Of a DNA stretch of 64,000 nucleotides, positions 35,108 through 47,080 are shown piece by piece. Position numbers and translations under genes: made by a program. A model generated the notes under the pieces. The model was not told the DNA's origin. It saw nothing but the letters and a program-made list of their open reading frames with translations, and searched no databases. The first letter of the stretch is position 1; every line of letters starts with the position of its first letter. This stretch comes from Calliphora vicina (Eukaryota; Arthropoda; Insecta; Diptera; Calliphoridae), in the NCBI RefSeq assembly GCF_958450345.1, contig NC_088780.1, forward strand, positions 113,100,226-113,164,225. The letters run 5' to 3'.

Positions 35108-35200
35108 CATGGCAATACATTCTCATGAATTATGTTTTTGACAACAGACTTGGGTTTTTGATTCTCAGTTACCTATATAATTGTCATCTATGGGTTCACC
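35108..35200 (+). repeat. dispersed repeat, partner of 21740-21830
   Basis: This aligns with the complement of 21740-21830. It lacks the CCCAGCAGTT MITE found beside that copy. Confidence 0.55.
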
Positions 35201-35670
35201 TTGCACTTGTTTCTCTCCCTTTAAATAACAAATGTTTGGCATTCGACCTATTAATAAATTGCTAAATAAAACGAACAATGATAAAATATTTATAGTTTCT
35301 TTAACATTTCGTAACACTTGTCTTAATCAAATTGACCAGCAAACAATCGGACTGTCTGAACGAATTATAAAATTAAATAGTGTGATGAAAGACAATAGGA
35401 AAACTCTCAATTTAACCACTTCAGCAAAAACATACTTACATTCATCCATTAATACAGACAAAAGCGACCAAAAGCAATAACGAAAATCTCCAACAACTAA
35501 GCAGCCAACCAAAAAACCACCTTCCTACCCAATTAACATTTTACATTAAACAACAATTCAATTGTAACGAAGAGATCCAAACATTTATTTTCCTCCAATA
35601 AACAGTAACAAAGTTCCACTATTACAAAAGCCCTTAAGTCATCGGTGGATATTTTGTTAGAAAAAATAAA
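35201..35670 (+). other. A/C-rich stretch, possible 5' UTR
   Basis: From about 35440 the plus strand is rich in AAC/CAA/CCA words, as many fly 5' UTRs are. It has an in-frame TAA (35635-35637) before the candidate start at 35671. The frame at 35232-35480 is not recognised. No core promoter could be assigned. Confidence 0.2.
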
Positions 35671-35795
35671 ATGCTAATTTCAACATCCCATCAACGTCAT
35701 CATCAACAGCTACAACAGACGAATTATCTATCTGTCGGTTTCTTACCACCAACCAAACTAAATTTTAATTCAATTTCTACTGTAGACAATGAAAG
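35671..35795 (+). CDS. candidate first coding exon, unrecognised gene
   Basis: ATG at 35671 follows an A-rich context (AAATAAAATG) and an upstream in-frame stop. It opens 41 codons: MLISTSHQRHHQQLQQTNYL, then SVGFLPPTKLNFNSISTVDN and E, plus two bases. The stretch ends exactly at AAG|GTAAGT (donor at 35796), a full match to the 5' splice consensus. The His/Gln-rich start resembles the low-complexity N-termini of fly regulatory proteins. Length 125 nt leaves phase 2. Joined to the candidate exon at 38470-38501, the frame continues as ...DNESAAGKYLQPVK, with no stop. I do not recognise the protein. It could be chance, since donors of this quality occur at random in this DNA. Confidence 0.35.
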
Positions 35796-35801
35796 GTAAG
35801 T

Positions 35802-36495
35802 TAAATTTTCCTCCAATTTTAATTTAGTTTTCTTTAGTTTTTTTTTTTTGGCGGGAAAAAATGCTAAAGAAAGAAACAATAAAAGTCTCATTTTAAATCA
35901 TCGTAAATACTTATGTTTTGAATTTCAAAATAAAACAAACTTAATTTACTGAATTTTTATATCCAGTTTCTTTATTGTTTTACTTATTTCCTAAAGTTCA
36001 CACGGTCCACTCATTTTATATTTTACTTATAATTTGGTCTTTAATTTTGTCTTTTTAGCTTGATTAATTTGTTGCTTTAATAGACGTTCCATGATGTTTT
36101 TGTTTCTGCGTTCGGTGATGTTCATTATTGTTGTGCGAAAATGTTGCTTCTTTTAATTAAAAGTAGCTGTGTGCTACTGGGGGCTATTTTGAATTATAAA
36201 ATAGAATTAACCAACGAAAAAAACTATTTAAATTTTTGGGGTTAGTGGGTCAGAACAATAATCATAATTTTATAGTCACTAGATGAGTGAGTTATTATTA
36301 GTGAGTGCATTTAAATTAAAAAGTCATGGTTGTAAATTGTAAAGGGAAAAATCACAGGGGATTACAGCTAATAAACTCTGCATAACATAAACAAAACAAA
36401 AACACTTAGTATTGGTGAAAGCAATAATTTTCTTTTCTTTGAAAGTATTTCTAAAACTTGTCTAGAAAAGTCAATATTAATCAATATCCGAAAGA
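35802..36495. other. AT-rich non-coding DNA (possible intron start)
   Basis: Nothing recognised. Confidence 0.4.
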
Positions 36496-36499
36496 TTTA

Positions 36500-37360
36500 C
36501 GATTAAAACTAGATTATAAACACCTACCACTGAAGCTAAGTTATGACTGAATAAATACCTTTGATTGAACCTAAATTATGACTGAATAAAGACCTACGAT
36601 GGAAGCTAAAATTTTACTATATAAAGACCTAAGACTGAAGTTAAAATACGCCTGTATACAGACATACGATTGAAGCTAAATTATGACTGAATAAAGACCT
36701 ATGACTGTATAAAGACCTATGATTTCACCTAAATTATGACTGAGTTAAGACTTTCGATTGAAGCTAAGATATGACTATCTAAACTCATATGATTGAAGCT
36801 AAATTATGACTGTATAAAGACCTAAGATTGAAGATTATTTTTGACTGTATAAAGATCTACGATTGAAGCTAATATACTAAAGTATACAGACCTACGATTG
36901 AAGCTAACTTATGACTGTATAAAGACCTAAGATTGAATATTAATTTTCACTGTATAAATACTTACGATTGAAGCTAAAATTTGACTGTATAAAGATCTAA
37001 AATTTAATATAAAATACTACTGTATACAGACCTACCATTGAAGCTAAATTATGGCTTTATTAAGACCTACGATTGAAGCTTAACTATAACTGTATAAAGA
37101 CCTACGATTGAATGTATAAAGATCTATGATTGAAGCTAAATTATGACTGAATAAAGACCTGCGATTGAATCCAAAATATGAATGTACAAAGACCTACGAA
37201 ACTAAAATTTAACTGTATACAGACCTTCGATTGAAGTTAAAATTTAACTATATAAAGACCTACGATTAAATCTAACATATAACTGTATAAAGACCTGTGA
37301 TTGAAGCTCAAATACGACTGTATAAAGATTTATGATCGAAGCTAAGATATGATTGTGACT
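36500..37360 (-). repeat. minisatellite, ~35-bp unit, reverse array
   Basis: The plus strand reads GATTGAAGCTAAATTATGAC then TGTATAAAGACCTAC, the complement of the unit at 27594-30870. More than twenty imperfect copies are present, some truncated. The two regions are thus mirror images about 6 kb apart. Confidence 0.85.
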
Positions 37361-37385
37361 GAAGCTAAAAAGTACTACGTTTTAC

Positions 37386-38233
37386 TAGGGTATTCAATTA
37401 ATCGGGTTTCTGGTTTAATCGGTTAATCGAGCAAATAATTAATCGGGGTTTAGATTAAAACGGTTAATAATCGGTTAATTTAAAATTATTCGATTAACCG
37501 AATAATTTGTATTTTAATTTTATTGCTTGGGCATTTGTTAATAAAAATAACAAAAACATAAAAAACAAACAAAACATAACAATTCAACAAAACAATAAAC
37601 AAAAACTAGGGAATCTTCTGAAATAGTCCTTTCAAAAAAGAATATACATAATTAAAATGCTTTCCTTTTAAATGATTTTTTTAGTTTTAATAAACTTGAC
37701 TTGATAAAACTCTCTCACTGATTGTAGATGTTGGAGAAATCGAAAGTAAGGCATATCCAATTTCTTCTCAGTTCTTTTTTTTTAGTTTTTTCTAAGCATA
37801 TAAAATCCTTCATCATACCATTGGAGTCCTTTTTGTATTTTTTTAGATTTTGAATACTTTAATAGAATGAAATTCTGATAAAACACTCGTTTCAGTAATG
37901 TCTTCAGTTTCGTCTATTACCATGTCGGCCTCCGACTCATTAGTACAAAGTTCATCATAGAAACATTCTAGAAAAAAGGTCACTTCCAAATTCCTTAGTT
38001 TCAGTTTTCGTACTATACTTTAAAAAACTATTGCTAGAAGGGAATGTTTACGAGTTAAGAAATAAAACTTGTGTGTTTAAAACTATATTTCTATATAAAG
38101 TGAAAAAAAATTCGGTTAATCGGTTAATCGACACAAATTGATCGGTTTATTTGTTATTTGAAAATCGTCAATTTTAAATTATTCGAACAGTTAACCGACC
38201 AAAAATTAATCGGTTAACCGATTGAATACTCTA
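37386..38233. mobile_element. hAT-like non-autonomous element, 848 bp
   Basis: The ends are TAGGGTATTCAAT and ATTGAATACTCTA (12 of 13 matched). Flanks CGTTTTAC and GTTTTTAC resemble an 8-bp target duplication with two changes. TTAATCGG/CCGATTAA-type words crowd both subterminal regions. On the minus strand about 37971-37843 is open for 43 codons, reading LECFYDELCTNESEADMVID then ETEDITETSVL. This acidic stretch could be a scrap of the parent transposase. Eight-bp duplications and TA(G)GG ends fit the hAT superfamily. Confidence 0.6.
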
Positions 38234-38469
38234 GTTTTTACCCATAACGGCTTCTGTAAATTAAATTATTGATGATAATTTAATATAGTCGTTACATGTC
38301 ACAATTATTTTAATGATATCAAAGTAATGACTTATTTAACTGCTTATAGAGATTTATGTTCTGATATTTATTTTTTTATATTTCCCATGACATATCTAAC
38401 CTTATACTTTTCTTTTCCTTCATCCACAATTTCGCTTTTATTACCAGTATAATTTGTGTTTTCTTTCAG

Positions 38470-38501
38470 TGCAGCCGGCAAGTATTTGCAGCCGGTTAAA
38501 G
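38470..38501 (+). CDS. candidate 32-nt microexon
   Basis: A strong acceptor (TTTGTGTTTTCTTTCAG, AG at 38468-38469) precedes 32 nt that are about half G+C in a region near 25%. These are followed by AAAG|GTCAGT (donor at 38502). In phase 2, as left by the exons at 35671-35795 or 16906-16997, it reads xAAGKYLQPVK plus one base, without a stop. The other frame, VQPASICSRLK, is also open. The word TGCAGCCGG occurs twice in it, which could instead mean a paired binding site. The next exon was not found in the remaining 25 kb. Not recognised by sequence. Confidence 0.35.
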
Positions 38502-38503
38502 GT

Positions 38504-39269
38504 CAGTTTTTTCATATATTATTGCCGTTGTTTGAAATTACAAATAACAATATTGAAATTAATTCGAGAACATAATCATTATTTACTTCACAACTACAAA
38601 AATAAAAATAAAAAATTAGGTAAAACCTACAAATATTTAAAAATACTGGTGTTTTTACCTCAAATGCACTCATGTAGAAAGTTTTAATGTCTTTTATATT
38701 TTTGTGTTTCCAATTTAAAAATTTATTTTCAAAAGTATTTTTATTTTATACAACAAAAAAACAATTGAAGTTCATTATTTTTCAATTGAATAGAAAAATG
38801 ATTTAGCAAAATGGTTGTGTATAGTTGTTTTGTAGCTGTTGAAAAAAAATACAAACTATTATTGGCTCAGGTGGGTTATTTTTTCCTGTCTTTATCGGTT
38901 TTTTTTTCATCTTTTATATAAAATTTATATAAAAAAATACAGCACTTTGGTGAATGTTTTACTTTATTGAGTAGAAATGAATTTAGCTCAGCTGCAGCAT
39001 TTTGCAGCAGCTTACATTTAATGTGCTAAAATCAGCAGGTGTGCCTTTTTATAATAATATTATTTTTTCATACGGTTTTTTGCCTTTTAACGGATACTAA
39101 AATAATAAGTTTGCTTGGAAAAAAGTGAAAAAGAATATTAAAAGTTTCAAATGTGTTGAAAGTGCAAATGCTGATTATACCGGTATAAATAAGACACAGT
39201 TTTGTAGATAGTTTGCTTTATTTAGTTTAAGCTTTTATATTTATAAAGAAATATTTCATTACATACAAT
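38504..39269. other. AT-rich non-coding DNA
   Basis: Nothing recognised. The frame at 38454-38687 is a by-product of the candidate exon. Confidence 0.4.
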
Positions 39270-40230
39270 AATTTTCATAATTTACTGATCATTTACATTG
39301 TGTAAAAGTATTTTCATATTTTACATTATTTACACATTGTTTATCTGATGTAAACCCTCTAACCGGCCAATTTTATTTTGAGCGAAAAAAATATACCAGG
39401 TTATTGTTTGAAAAAAAAAGAAAAATCGTTGGATTAAAAAATACTAAAGACAAGTGCACGTTCGTGTTTATCACAATAAGTAAATTGTCTCTTTACACAT
39501 ATTTACCGTTATAAAATAAGCAAATAAAGCAGCATTACATACATTTAACATACCCCGCATAAAGGCGGTTTTGCCAGTTAGAGGGTTAATAATTACAATT
39601 TAGCTACTTCATAAATTTTACCTAAATTTTTATATTTTTATTACATATTAATTGTTTTACATTTTATTTTACATTGTTGACAAAATGTATGTAATTGAAA
39701 TTTACCTTTTTAAATCCTTTTTTTTATAATACACATAAAACATGTTAGGTTCATATGTAATATTTTATATAGTTTACACATTGTTTACACTATTTACATG
39801 TTATTTACTTTTAATAAAGTAGCTAAATAGTCTTTTTTACGATATAAACAATGAGTAAATTATGCAATATATTGTGTATAGTACGAAACTTCTAAAATGG
39901 AAAATTTCGATTATTTACATTATGTCAACAATATGTAATTAATGTAAAATATTCAAAATACACTAGAAAAACTATCAAATTTATGTTGAAATTAATGTAA
40001 TAAGAAATAATTTATTATTCAGATGATATCAACCATTTCTAAAACGCTAAACTTAAATTTTACATTATGTCAACAATATGTAAATAATGTAAAATATTCT
40101 TAATAGATCAGTACTATTAAAAAAATAGTTTTAAAGTTAATGAAATAGCAGACTTATGATTGATTACGTGGTGTAAATTTTGGAAAATATTGCACAATTT
40201 GAAAAATGTGTTCAAGCTTATCATTTTTTA
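39270..40230. repeat. AT-rich TTTACATTATTTAC-type repeat
   Basis: Imperfect copies of TTTACATTATTTACACATTG, TTTACATTATGTCAACAATA and related words recur around 39280-39350, 39640-39850 and 39920-40100. Probably a decayed minisatellite. Confidence 0.45.
39355..39585. mobile_element. piggyBac-like MITE, 231 bp
   Basis: The ends are CCCTCTAACCGGCCAATTTT and GCCAGTTAGAGGG; CCCTCTAACxGGC is inverted at the two ends. The right flank is TTAA and the left TAAA (one change). Fits a non-autonomous piggyBac-type insertion into the TTTACATT repeat. Confidence 0.6.
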
Positions 40231-40699
40231 CATGGAATAGAAAATCCGGATCTATGTATTTAATTTATGTATTACTTTTTGTAGTAGTTCTACGAAATAT
40301 TTTAAATATAAATAATATAAGCATCCTTAAGTAAATTGTCCAACGATTTCAAATATGCTACTCTTATTACAATCACATTTTTGGTTCAGAAGATATAGCC
40401 CTTCAAAGTTGACTGATTCAGTTTTCAAAAAAAACAGACCATTTTTAGGTAATTTGGTCCGCTTTCAGATACAATATATCGAAAACTATGTAATCATTAT
40501 TTTTGATTCTATTGATCGATCTATTTATTAAGAAAAGAATAAACAAAAATTGTACTGTTTGCTTTGGATTTGTCCAGGTAAATCGATATTTACCAACTAT
40601 CCATTTTTTCAATATTTCTCAACTTGAAGGAAAATAAAAAAAAAAACTATCAATTTCTATATTTGCAATATTTTCAAAATAAGTTCTTTGATTATTCCT
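40231..40699. other. AT-rich non-coding DNA
   Basis: Nothing recognised. Confidence 0.4.
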
Positions 40700-41092
40700 T
40701 TACCTAATGCAAAAATTCCAAGCTGCCCGTCCTTGCCCCATTTTTTGCTAGAAGTAAAATTTTGAAAAAAGACATGGTTCCAAAAATTACATATGACCGT
40801 GAAAATCAAACGAATAAAATTTTTCCCAAAAAAATTTTTTTTTTATCTTTTCTGGAATAATTTTAAATCATAAAAGCATTTAAAAAGAAACCCTTCCCAT
40901 AAAATTAATTTTTCCACAAATTTCAACTTTGCTAAACCATAAGTAGGCATCTGTAAGGCGTATAAACATTTTCAAACACTCATTTCATAGGCTGATCAAT
41001 TATCTATCATTTGCGTTTTAAATTTTTTGATTATCTCATTTTGTTCAAAAGTTATGATTTTTGCAACGAAAAAACTCAAATGGCGCCACTGT
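40700..41092. mobile_element. possible Transib-like element, one end
   Basis: The right edge reads TCAAATGGCGCCACTGTG followed by CGACG. CACAGTGG (inward) and the following CGNCG-type pentamer fit Transib ends and targets. No left end was found, so extent and identity are uncertain. Confidence 0.3.
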
Positions 41093-42339
41093 GCGACGGT
41101 TATTCTCTAAGTGAAAATGATAATAAATAAATATAGCTAAGTTATGAAAAATCTAAGAATTGGTAAAAAAAACTTTAATTTTACATTTACTTTAAACTTA
41201 CCACAAACAAATTTTATATTAAAATTTAATAACTACAATGAATTTTACCTGTAAAGAAAATAAAAAAATCGAAATTAAATTGACTGAATAAACGCAGAGT
41301 AGAGATAGATCATTTAAAGCCATGGTAGGCGTTCATATTGTTCAGGTTACGATGATTTTCGTCAAACAACCCGAATGTGAACAAGAGAGCGTAATAGAGC
41401 GTAAAAATACACACAATTCATTCAGTTTCTTGCTGTTGTAGTGGATATTTTATTTTTTACCCAAAAGAGCACACAAATTAAATGCCTCTTTTTGCCTACC
41501 ATTGATTTAAAGTAGCAAACTATAAAGATTATTTGAAAGCCAACGACTTCTACGTATAACTTTAACAACAAGTATTAAATGTATATTTATTTAAAAGAAG
41601 CCCTTCATCCATACTTTAATATTTATTACAATCACGGACTTACTATTTCTATGATTTTGAAATGCGAATCCCATTGTACATAATTTTATTGCACGTTTTT
41701 TTTTATTTAAGTTTGTTTTAGCAAAATCTATGAATACCAAAATCTATGAATACCAAGGTATTATTATTGCAAAAATATTTCATTTATTTACGTTCTTTTT
41801 GTGCAGAAGAAGTAGAAAAAAAATAAAAGCTCTCAAGTGCAGTGAAATGTGCAAATATAATTGTTTTTTCTTTCTTTTTTTCTATTTTCTATATACCACA
41901 TACACATACTTTGTTTAAAGCTAAAACGAATATTCATTCTATACTTGTATGCAATATATTCTTTAGCTTGATTTTAAATGTACGAGTAAGTAAAATAAAA
42001 ACATTATTCTAAGGTTTTGGTTTTTAATGGCATCCTGACACTTCCGCTTTGGTGGGTGCTTTAAAGAAATATGACATGCATGGTGGATTTATTTATGCAT
42101 ATTGCACTCCCTCACACATACACACGAATACATTTACACATTATGCATTTTACCACTACCACTTTAAGCTAAAAACCGACCATTCATCAGTAATGTAGAG
42201 AAAAACCTTAAATGAGCAAAAGTAACGAGAACAGCAACCTAAAAAGAAATTGAATGAAATGTTTACAGTAAAATACAATTTACAGCCGAACCAAGTTATG
42301 ACAACGGACAGATGATAGTTTGTAAGCATGTGCACAACC
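41093..42339. other. AT-rich non-coding DNA
   Basis: No gene. A splice-like pair at 41202-41248 (minus) was rejected. Confidence 0.45.
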
Positions 42340-43060
42340 GCAAAAATATTTAATTCAATCAGTCAGGTTAACCGAAAAAATTTTCAACTTAAATATTATG
42401 ACTTGATTTCATTTATTTCTATTCACAACATTTATAAATAATTTTTTAACTAGTATGATTTTTTTCATATTTTATGTTTTCAAATCAAATCTAAAAGCAT
42501 AGAAACCTAATTCAAGAGAGTAATATTTTACTCTCTCCTTCCGTTCTATGCGTTTATTCTATGTCTAAAAGGCTTAAAAAATATAATTTAAATTTCATTT
42601 ACTTATATTTTTATGTTGTTCAAATTTTTTTATGATTTTCAACTACAAAATGAGAAAATATTCGTGAAATTATTAATTTTTTTAACAGGATGATATTATT
42701 CAATGTTTATGGATGTTTTATTATGTTTAATGATATTTTTAAGTTTCAGATATTGATGATTCATCTTAAAATATTGGACTATTATTATATATTATATATT
42801 GGCTATTATACAAAAAATTTTGAACTAATTATTATTAAATTTTGTTAAATTTATCGATTGTATAATTTTAATCGATTATTCGAATAATTTATTTGAAATT
42901 ATTTAATTGATTATACATAATGTTTATAAACCGGTTAACCGAAAACCCGGTTTTTCTTCGAAATGTCGGTTTTTTGCGAATCGGTTAATTTTAAATGTTG
43001 ATTTTCGGCTAGCCGGTTTATCCGGTTTATATCACTCGGTTAACCGGTTTTTAAAATTTG
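42340..43060. repeat. TTAACCGG-rich repeat, hAT-like scrap
   Basis: GGTTAACCGAAAA near 42366 and a cluster of AACCGGTTAACCGAAAACCC, CGGTTTATCCGG and CGGTTAACCGG at 42925-43050 resemble the subterminal words of the hAT-like element at 37386-38233. ATCGATTATTCGAAT words lie between. No clean ends. Confidence 0.4.
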
Positions 43061-43461
43061 GGACTAAAATCAATAAATCACATGTTTTGATTAATTTTTA
43101 TATTCATTGTATACACATTATATCAAACATTTGGTCTGAATAAAACCTAAACTGCTGATATACAATATAAAGCTCTTTCGACAAAAATGTTTAAGAATTA
43201 GGACGAGGCCACGCATTGAGCGGCAGGCGTCAGAGCGATGAGCGTCAAAAATTAAAACATGAAATACTACTAAAATTAAAACATGAACGATGAGTTTATT
43301 TAACAGCTTCTTAGAATCAAATACACATAATGAAACTATTAAAATTTAAAAATAAATTCCGAATAATTCTAGAAGTCTTACAAAAAAGGTAAATTTTTGG
43401 TTAACTGACAACATTTTTAAAATTATTTTTCATTAAAAACATAAAAGAAATTATATATGTA
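43061..43461. other. AT-rich non-coding DNA
   Basis: Nothing recognised. Confidence 0.4.
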
Positions 43462-44368
43462 CATTAGAGTGACAGCCGATTTTTTTTTAGATTTCAAAGA
43501 GTGCCGGGTGGAATATTGTGACACTAGGCCTAAATGTTAAGTGCTGAAAATTTGAGCCAAATCGGGCAACGATTTCTGGACGCGCATCGAGGTCAAAGTT
43601 CAGATATATGCAAAATTTGACTGTTAATATGGAATAAATAGGTGAAACTCGTTAACTTTCTGCATTGTTTTCTAGAAATATGTAGATTTATTTATATTAA
43701 TGAATATTATATTAAAAACAAGTTTTGGAAATTAACCCTGTATCTCCTTTGGTTCAAAATGACCCAAAAACTGTATTATCGCCAAAATTAGAGAAAAATG
43801 CAAATTTTTCAGTTTTTGAAAAAATTTTGCTACTAAATAAATACTTTTGCAATTGAATGTAGAAGAATCGAAATAAGTACGTAATTATCGTTGTAATGAG
43901 ATATATATGACAAAATTTGATTAAAAAATTTTAAACTTATTACAAATTCGCCAGACCATTAACGTGTTTCAGGCCACTTGAACAAAAAAATTAGAAAAAA
44001 AATTAAGATATTTCGAGAAAAATTAAAATAAAAGCTCATTTTTACTTAAAATATGTCCATATTTACTTGTATATTAGTTTTTGTCTTCGTAGGATACCGT
44101 TAACCTATTTGCAGGTATGGAAATAAATAATTTTTAAAATTTAAAAATTTTGTTAAACAAATTTCAGATTTTTTCGATCATCACATTGGGGTTTATTGAG
44201 ATCAAAATAGGGAATAAAAATATGAAAAAATTATGTGAATACCTCTTACAGTTTTTCCGTACCTGCGATTTAAATTTTGCGTTTTTCAAGAAAAACTAAT
44301 TTTTTGTCCATATTTAGGCGAATGAGTCCAATTTCCTTACTGTTATAAATTTTAAGTACACTCTAATG
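43462..44368. mobile_element. TA-flanked MITE with CATTAGAGTG ends, 907 bp
   Basis: Ends CATTAGAGTG and CACTCTAATG are exact complements, flanked by TA on both sides (43460-43461 and 44369-44370). Just inside the left end is ACAGCCGATTTTTTTT. The body has GCCAAATCGGGCAACGATTT and is non-coding. A TA target suggests Tc1/mariner-type mobilisation, but the short inverted repeat leaves the superfamily open. Confidence 0.65.
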
Positions 44369-44399
44369 TACATATATATTACTTAATAAATTATTTAAA

Positions 44400-44960
44400 A
44401 ATTTTTAATCGATATTTTTGAAATTATTTTAATCAAGTATTCAAAAATATTCAAATCGACTATATTCGCACAACTTTTATCGTTTTTTAATATTTTTTCT
44501 AAAAAAAAAGTTTCAAATAATTTGAATTTTAATAAATTTTTTAATTTCTTTCTTTTTTAATCGGTTACTGGTATGATTTTAATAGTTTTAAACATATTTA
44601 AATTATTTAAATTGGAAAACAAATTTATCATTATTCGAAAATACAACTATGTATTGGTAAAAGTTTTTTAGTTTGAATTATTTTAATTTTAATAGATTAG
44701 TCTATAATAAACAAAATTTTGTGCAAGTTTTTGGTTCGAACAATATTTACAAATCATTTAAATAATTAGCGATTAATCGTGTAAATATTCGTAATCGATT
44801 TCCTGATCGATTTTAATCGAGTATTGCAATAACTAATATCGATTATTTAAATGATTTTAATCGAATATTTGAACTATTCTAAAATACTAAAATATAATTT
44901 AGTCAATTATTCGAATAATTCAAAATCGTTTTGAACGTATTACACTGTATTAAAAAATAA
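44400..44960. repeat. ATTCGAAT/TTTAATCG minisatellite, small block
   Basis: Imperfect repeats of TTTTAATCGATTATTCGAAT-type words, the same family as the long array at 51940-53830. Confidence 0.6.
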
Positions 44961-46098
44961 AAGAGATTTATTTCAGTAGTTTTTTTTACAAGAACTTGGG
45001 GTATATTGTGTTGGTTACCTGTTTTCTAGCTAGTTTAATTAAAAGAAATGGCAAAGTATAAAAGTTACTTTTAAACGCTGTGTTACTCATGTGCAGCGAA
45101 ATATATACTTGATGTCGTCATGCGTTTTAAAGATAGATAAAAACAAAAAATGCTTAAAATAGAAACCTACAACATATAACCACATTTAAGGGTTCAGAAT
45201 AGAATCAATGACACTTACAAAATACAATATGTTTTAACAATACTTATTAAATTATAACAAAAGAGAATAATAATGAAAAATATATCTTAAACTGATTTAT
45301 TCCTAATTCTTGCACATCAAACTTCTTTGCCTATCAAAGCCATTTTGTGCGGAATGAAAAATACTGTCAACATAATATTAATCTACAAGGTGAGTATTTT
45401 TTTAAATAATAAAGCCTTTTAATTAAAAACACTTTTTAAAAGAAAAATCTTAACAATCTATATATATATGATATCGATTGCCTGGCAGATAATTAAATGA
45501 ACCAATGTACAAACTCACTCTAGTCAAATGCATTTAGCTTCTTTTACACATACACGACCAGTAATTTAAAATCATGTGCCCTTAATATTATGAAACAGGA
45601 GCTAAAACAGGAAAAGTACCCCTGATATGAAGCTTCAAAAGCTAAGTGCATATTGTTTATAAGAATTGTCTGATGCGTCATATCATATCAATGTACGATG
45701 CCATTGTGTGGTGATGCTGATGATGGCATTGTAATAAAATACTATGCACAACATACAAATGTACCTATATATAGAAGAAATATATAAAATAAATATATTC
45801 CAAAACCAACAACCAGACATCCCTACTCAACATACCAAACAACAATATTCTAAGGTGCTCATGTGCATTCAATGAATACGACCAGTGAAAAAAAAACTGC
45901 ATAAATATAAAATTGAATAGATGAGTACAGAAGAGACTCGTACAAAAAAATTTATAGTCAAGTTTATTTCATGTGTATGTGAAATATAATATTGAAATGA
46001 GTTTGTGTTTGTACGTGTGGCTGCAAAATTTCAAATTACCCAGCTAAAAAACCAAAAGTTCTAGACACACACAAACACTCTCATGTATCTACACTATT
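44961..46098. other. AT-rich non-coding DNA
   Basis: No gene recognised. An ATG-led stretch ending at GTGAGT (45391) was judged too weak. Confidence 0.4.
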
Positions 46099-46505
46099 TA
46101 ACCCTTTGTCGACCGTCGGTACTTATAAGTACCATAACAATAATAAGCATACAAAATGAAAACAAAACACTTTGAACCTTTTTGCCCAAAAGTACTTTGA
46201 AGTACACTATAATCTTTGGAATAATATATATTTTTTGGCCTATTGGCAAACTCGCTTACCCAGAATAACGGTGAATTATTTCATGTTCTCATTGTGGTAT
46301 TTATTTATGTTGTAATGACAAAAAATACTGTTTTGTAAAATACCATAAAATAGACTTGTAATAGAAAATTTTATAAAAGTTACAAAACTTATCAATATAT
46401 TAATAAAATGTAAACAAAAATCTATGAGTTGTTTTCTCTTTTGGCTGATGCTGACCCAACGGTACCAGCTCCCTTTCGGATCCTTGCAGGTCCTCCCCAA
46501 AGTTA
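46099..46505. other. possible piggyBac-like end and GC-rich patch
   Basis: TTAACCCTTTGTCGACCG at about 46099 looks like a piggyBac-type terminus and is followed by the perfect palindrome GGTACTTATAAGTACC. A GC-rich 60-bp patch at 46440-46500 ends near another TTAA. The supposed right end does not mirror the left well. Confidence 0.25.
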
Positions 46506-46827
46506 AAATTTTGTAAATAACTTCCTGAAGTCCTTATTTTCAAGATTTCATAAAAAAATAAAACTTTTTCAACGATTTAAAGTCTTGGTCCACAAGGGCT
46601 TAAACAGAGTAAGAGCTAAGTTTTATGTTTCCAGAAATCTGATATCGAGCATCCGTCTAAAAGCAGTCTCAAATTTGCAGAGCAATGCAAGTACAAGCAA
46701 CAAACAATTCAAATAGAAAAGTTTTTATTTTAAAAAAATACAAATTGGTATTTTATTCTCTACTGTCAGCATGATAATTAGCTTTCGAAAGTAAAGAATT
46801 TCTAACAAAAATATTCGACTAAAACAA
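46506..46827. other. non-coding DNA
   Basis: Nothing recognised. Confidence 0.4.
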
Positions 46828-47080
46828 AACAAGTATGAATTGTGGCGATTTTCCCCATTTTAAATAGAAAACAAACCAGAACTGTACACTATACATTTAT
46901 ATATCAATTATATTATGAATTTATATGGGGGCTTCGGAAAGTTGATTTCAACAGACAGCCGGACATGTCTATATCGACTCCGCTATCAATAACGATCCAG
47001 AATATATATACTTTCTGGGGTCGCAAATGAAAAATGTGGAAATTACAAACGGAATGACAAACTTACAATATGCATATATG
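46828..47080 (+). repeat. dispersed repeat, AACAAGTAAG family, internally deleted
   Basis: This begins AACAAGTATGAATTG, then has GGCTTCGGAAAGTTGATTTC, AACAGACAGCCGGACATG and GACTCCGCTATCAATAACGA, as in 14914-15475. It lacks the middle. Confidence 0.65.

Noticed and set aside
41202..41248. Minus-strand 47-nt exon between a perfect acceptor (TTTCTTTACAG) and GTAAGT.
   Set aside because: All three frames contain stops. It shows how readily such pairs arise by chance here and tempers the exon candidates.
45353..45396. ATG-led stretch ending at CTACAAG|GTGAGT as another first exon.
   Set aside because: Only 12 codons, phase 0 (not matching the microexon), no upstream support.
46440..46500. GC-rich patch that could be a coding exon on either strand.
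   Set aside because: Open in short frames only, with no recognisable protein and no good splice sites.
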